Source: Desulfuromonadales bacterium
Lineage (GTDB): Bacteria; Desulfobacterota; Desulfuromonadia; Desulfuromonadales; UBA2294
Direction of reading: 5' to 3'
NCBI GenBank assembly: GCA_014859615.1
Contig: JACUTX010000158.1
Coordinates: 1 to 5,951 of the forward strand
DNA length: 5,951 bases
Part shown: piece by piece, positions 5,617 to 5,951 of the stretch
Layout: each line of letters starts with the position of its first letter
Position numbering within the stretch: the first letter of the stretch is position 1
The notes under the pieces: generated by a model
The model's input: the letters and a program-made list of their open reading frames with translations, nothing else
Told to the model about the DNA's origin: nothing
Database searches by the model: none
Program-made: the position numbers and the translations under genes

Positions 5617-5951
5617 TCGTCCCTCTTTTTATAAATATTTCGGAGCTCTCGGCCGCCGATAAACGATGCTTCAGGATCGACCAGGAACTGTTTGGCTAAT
5701 GCCGTGCGTCCGAGCAGCATCCGAAATTTCATGGAATCGCGATTGGTTAACGTCATTTCAATTGTCCAGATTTTCCCTTGCAGCGCAATACTGGTGTCGA
5801 TGACAAAGCGGATTTCGCGGTGCCCGCCGGAGTCTGTGACGAACCTTTCATCGACAACCGCCGCTTCGCAGATCAGCTCAAGCTGTTCATTTTTCTGCAG
5901 AGGGTGGATGCCGAAACGGACCATCTTCTGCGCACCGAGGTCAAAAGGCTC
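5613..5951 (-). CDS. RimB-type retropepsin-like protease, PF05618 ('ATP-dependent zinc protease'), C-terminal part
   Basis: The frame is open from the right edge to a TGA at 5613-5615, giving 112 residues; the internal ATG at 5924 is not the start, because family-like sequence (EPFDLGAQK) precedes it. Recognisable family segments are the HPLQ turn, VVDERFVTDSGGHRE, TLTNRDSMKFRMLLGR and FLVDP. PF05618 proteins are annotated as ATP-dependent zinc proteases, but their sequence pattern is that of single-domain retropepsin-like aspartic peptidases. LLGR here would match the hydrophobic-hydrophobic-Gly-Arg motif near the end of the retropepsin fold, while the catalytic D-T/S-G motif should lie upstream, outside the window. 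I see no Walker motif or HEXXH zinc motif in this part, so the 'ATP-dependent zinc' label is not supported here. It overlaps rimK by four bases; related proteins are often encoded beside rimK, and I recall the Pseudomonas one as RimB. The substrate is unknown. Confidence 0.85.
   Translation of the reverse strand, partial: EPFDLGAQKMVRFGIHPLQKNEQLELICEAAVVDERFVTDSGGHREIRFVIDTSIALQGKIWTIEMTLTNRDSMKFRMLLGRTALAKQFLVDPEASFIGGRELRNIYKKRDE
5621..5627 (-). promoter_or_regulatory. Ribosome binding site of rimK, inside the protease gene
   Basis: AAGAGGG on the minus strand lies four bases before the rimK ATG at 5616, within the codons for the Lys-Arg end of the upstream protease. Together with the ATGA overlap it supports coupled translation of the two genes. 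Confidence 0.7.

Noticed and set aside
1..5951. Possible defence system, phage or mobile-element content
   Set aside because: All genes are recognisable housekeeping or transport families in one orientation; no transposase, integrase, terminal inverted repeats, CRISPR-type repeats or tRNA-linked attachment sites were seen.

Overview
The window carries five closely packed genes on the minus strand, read from right to left, plus the tail of a sixth gene on the plus strand that converges on them at the left edge. In transcription order the minus-strand genes are: the C-terminal part of a retropepsin-like protease of the PF05618 family (often annotated 'ATP-dependent zinc protease'), a RimK ATP-grasp L-glutamate ligase, a succinylglutamate desuccinylase/aspartoacylase-family metalloenzyme with a C-terminal barrel-sandwich domain, a CorA divalent-cation channel very like the Thermotoga maritima protein, and a large MscK-like mechanosensitive channel of the MscS family. 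There are no RNA genes, insertion sequences or CRISPR arrays. Only one real gap exists inside the run (49 bases before corA), and no stretch over 300 bases lacks a gene.

Organism: moderately GC-rich DNA, a Gram-negative envelope (signal peptide plus periplasmic domain on the channel) and the PF05618 - RimK - desuccinylase order suggest a proteobacterium, possibly the Desulfuromonadales/Geobacterales group. This is inference from gene content, with no marker gene to settle it.

Layout: 5613-5951 protease (partial), ATGA overlap with rimK (4711-5616), GTGA overlap with the desuccinylase-like gene (3683-4714), a 49-base spacer, corA (2578-3633), TAATG overlap with the MscS-family channel (101-2578). 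The plus-strand gene ends at 98, and a hairpin followed by a short T-run (82-113) probably terminates it. Each minus-strand gene with a visible start has a Shine-Dalgarno sequence at good spacing, and two of the starts (corA and mscS) had to be moved inward from the longest open frame.

How the genes may work together: RimK adds glutamate to protein C-termini (ribosomal protein S6 in Escherichia coli) and can make short poly-glutamate. The next gene encodes a zinc enzyme of the M14-related fold whose relatives cut acyl-amino-acid bonds near glutamate or aspartate, and the third encodes a protease-like protein. Together they could form a write/erase/process module for glutamylation. CorA and the mechanosensitive channel are probably co-transcribed with it and would link it to Mg2+ and osmotic balance. 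The coupling of genes is visible in the sequence; the shared biochemistry is a hypothesis.
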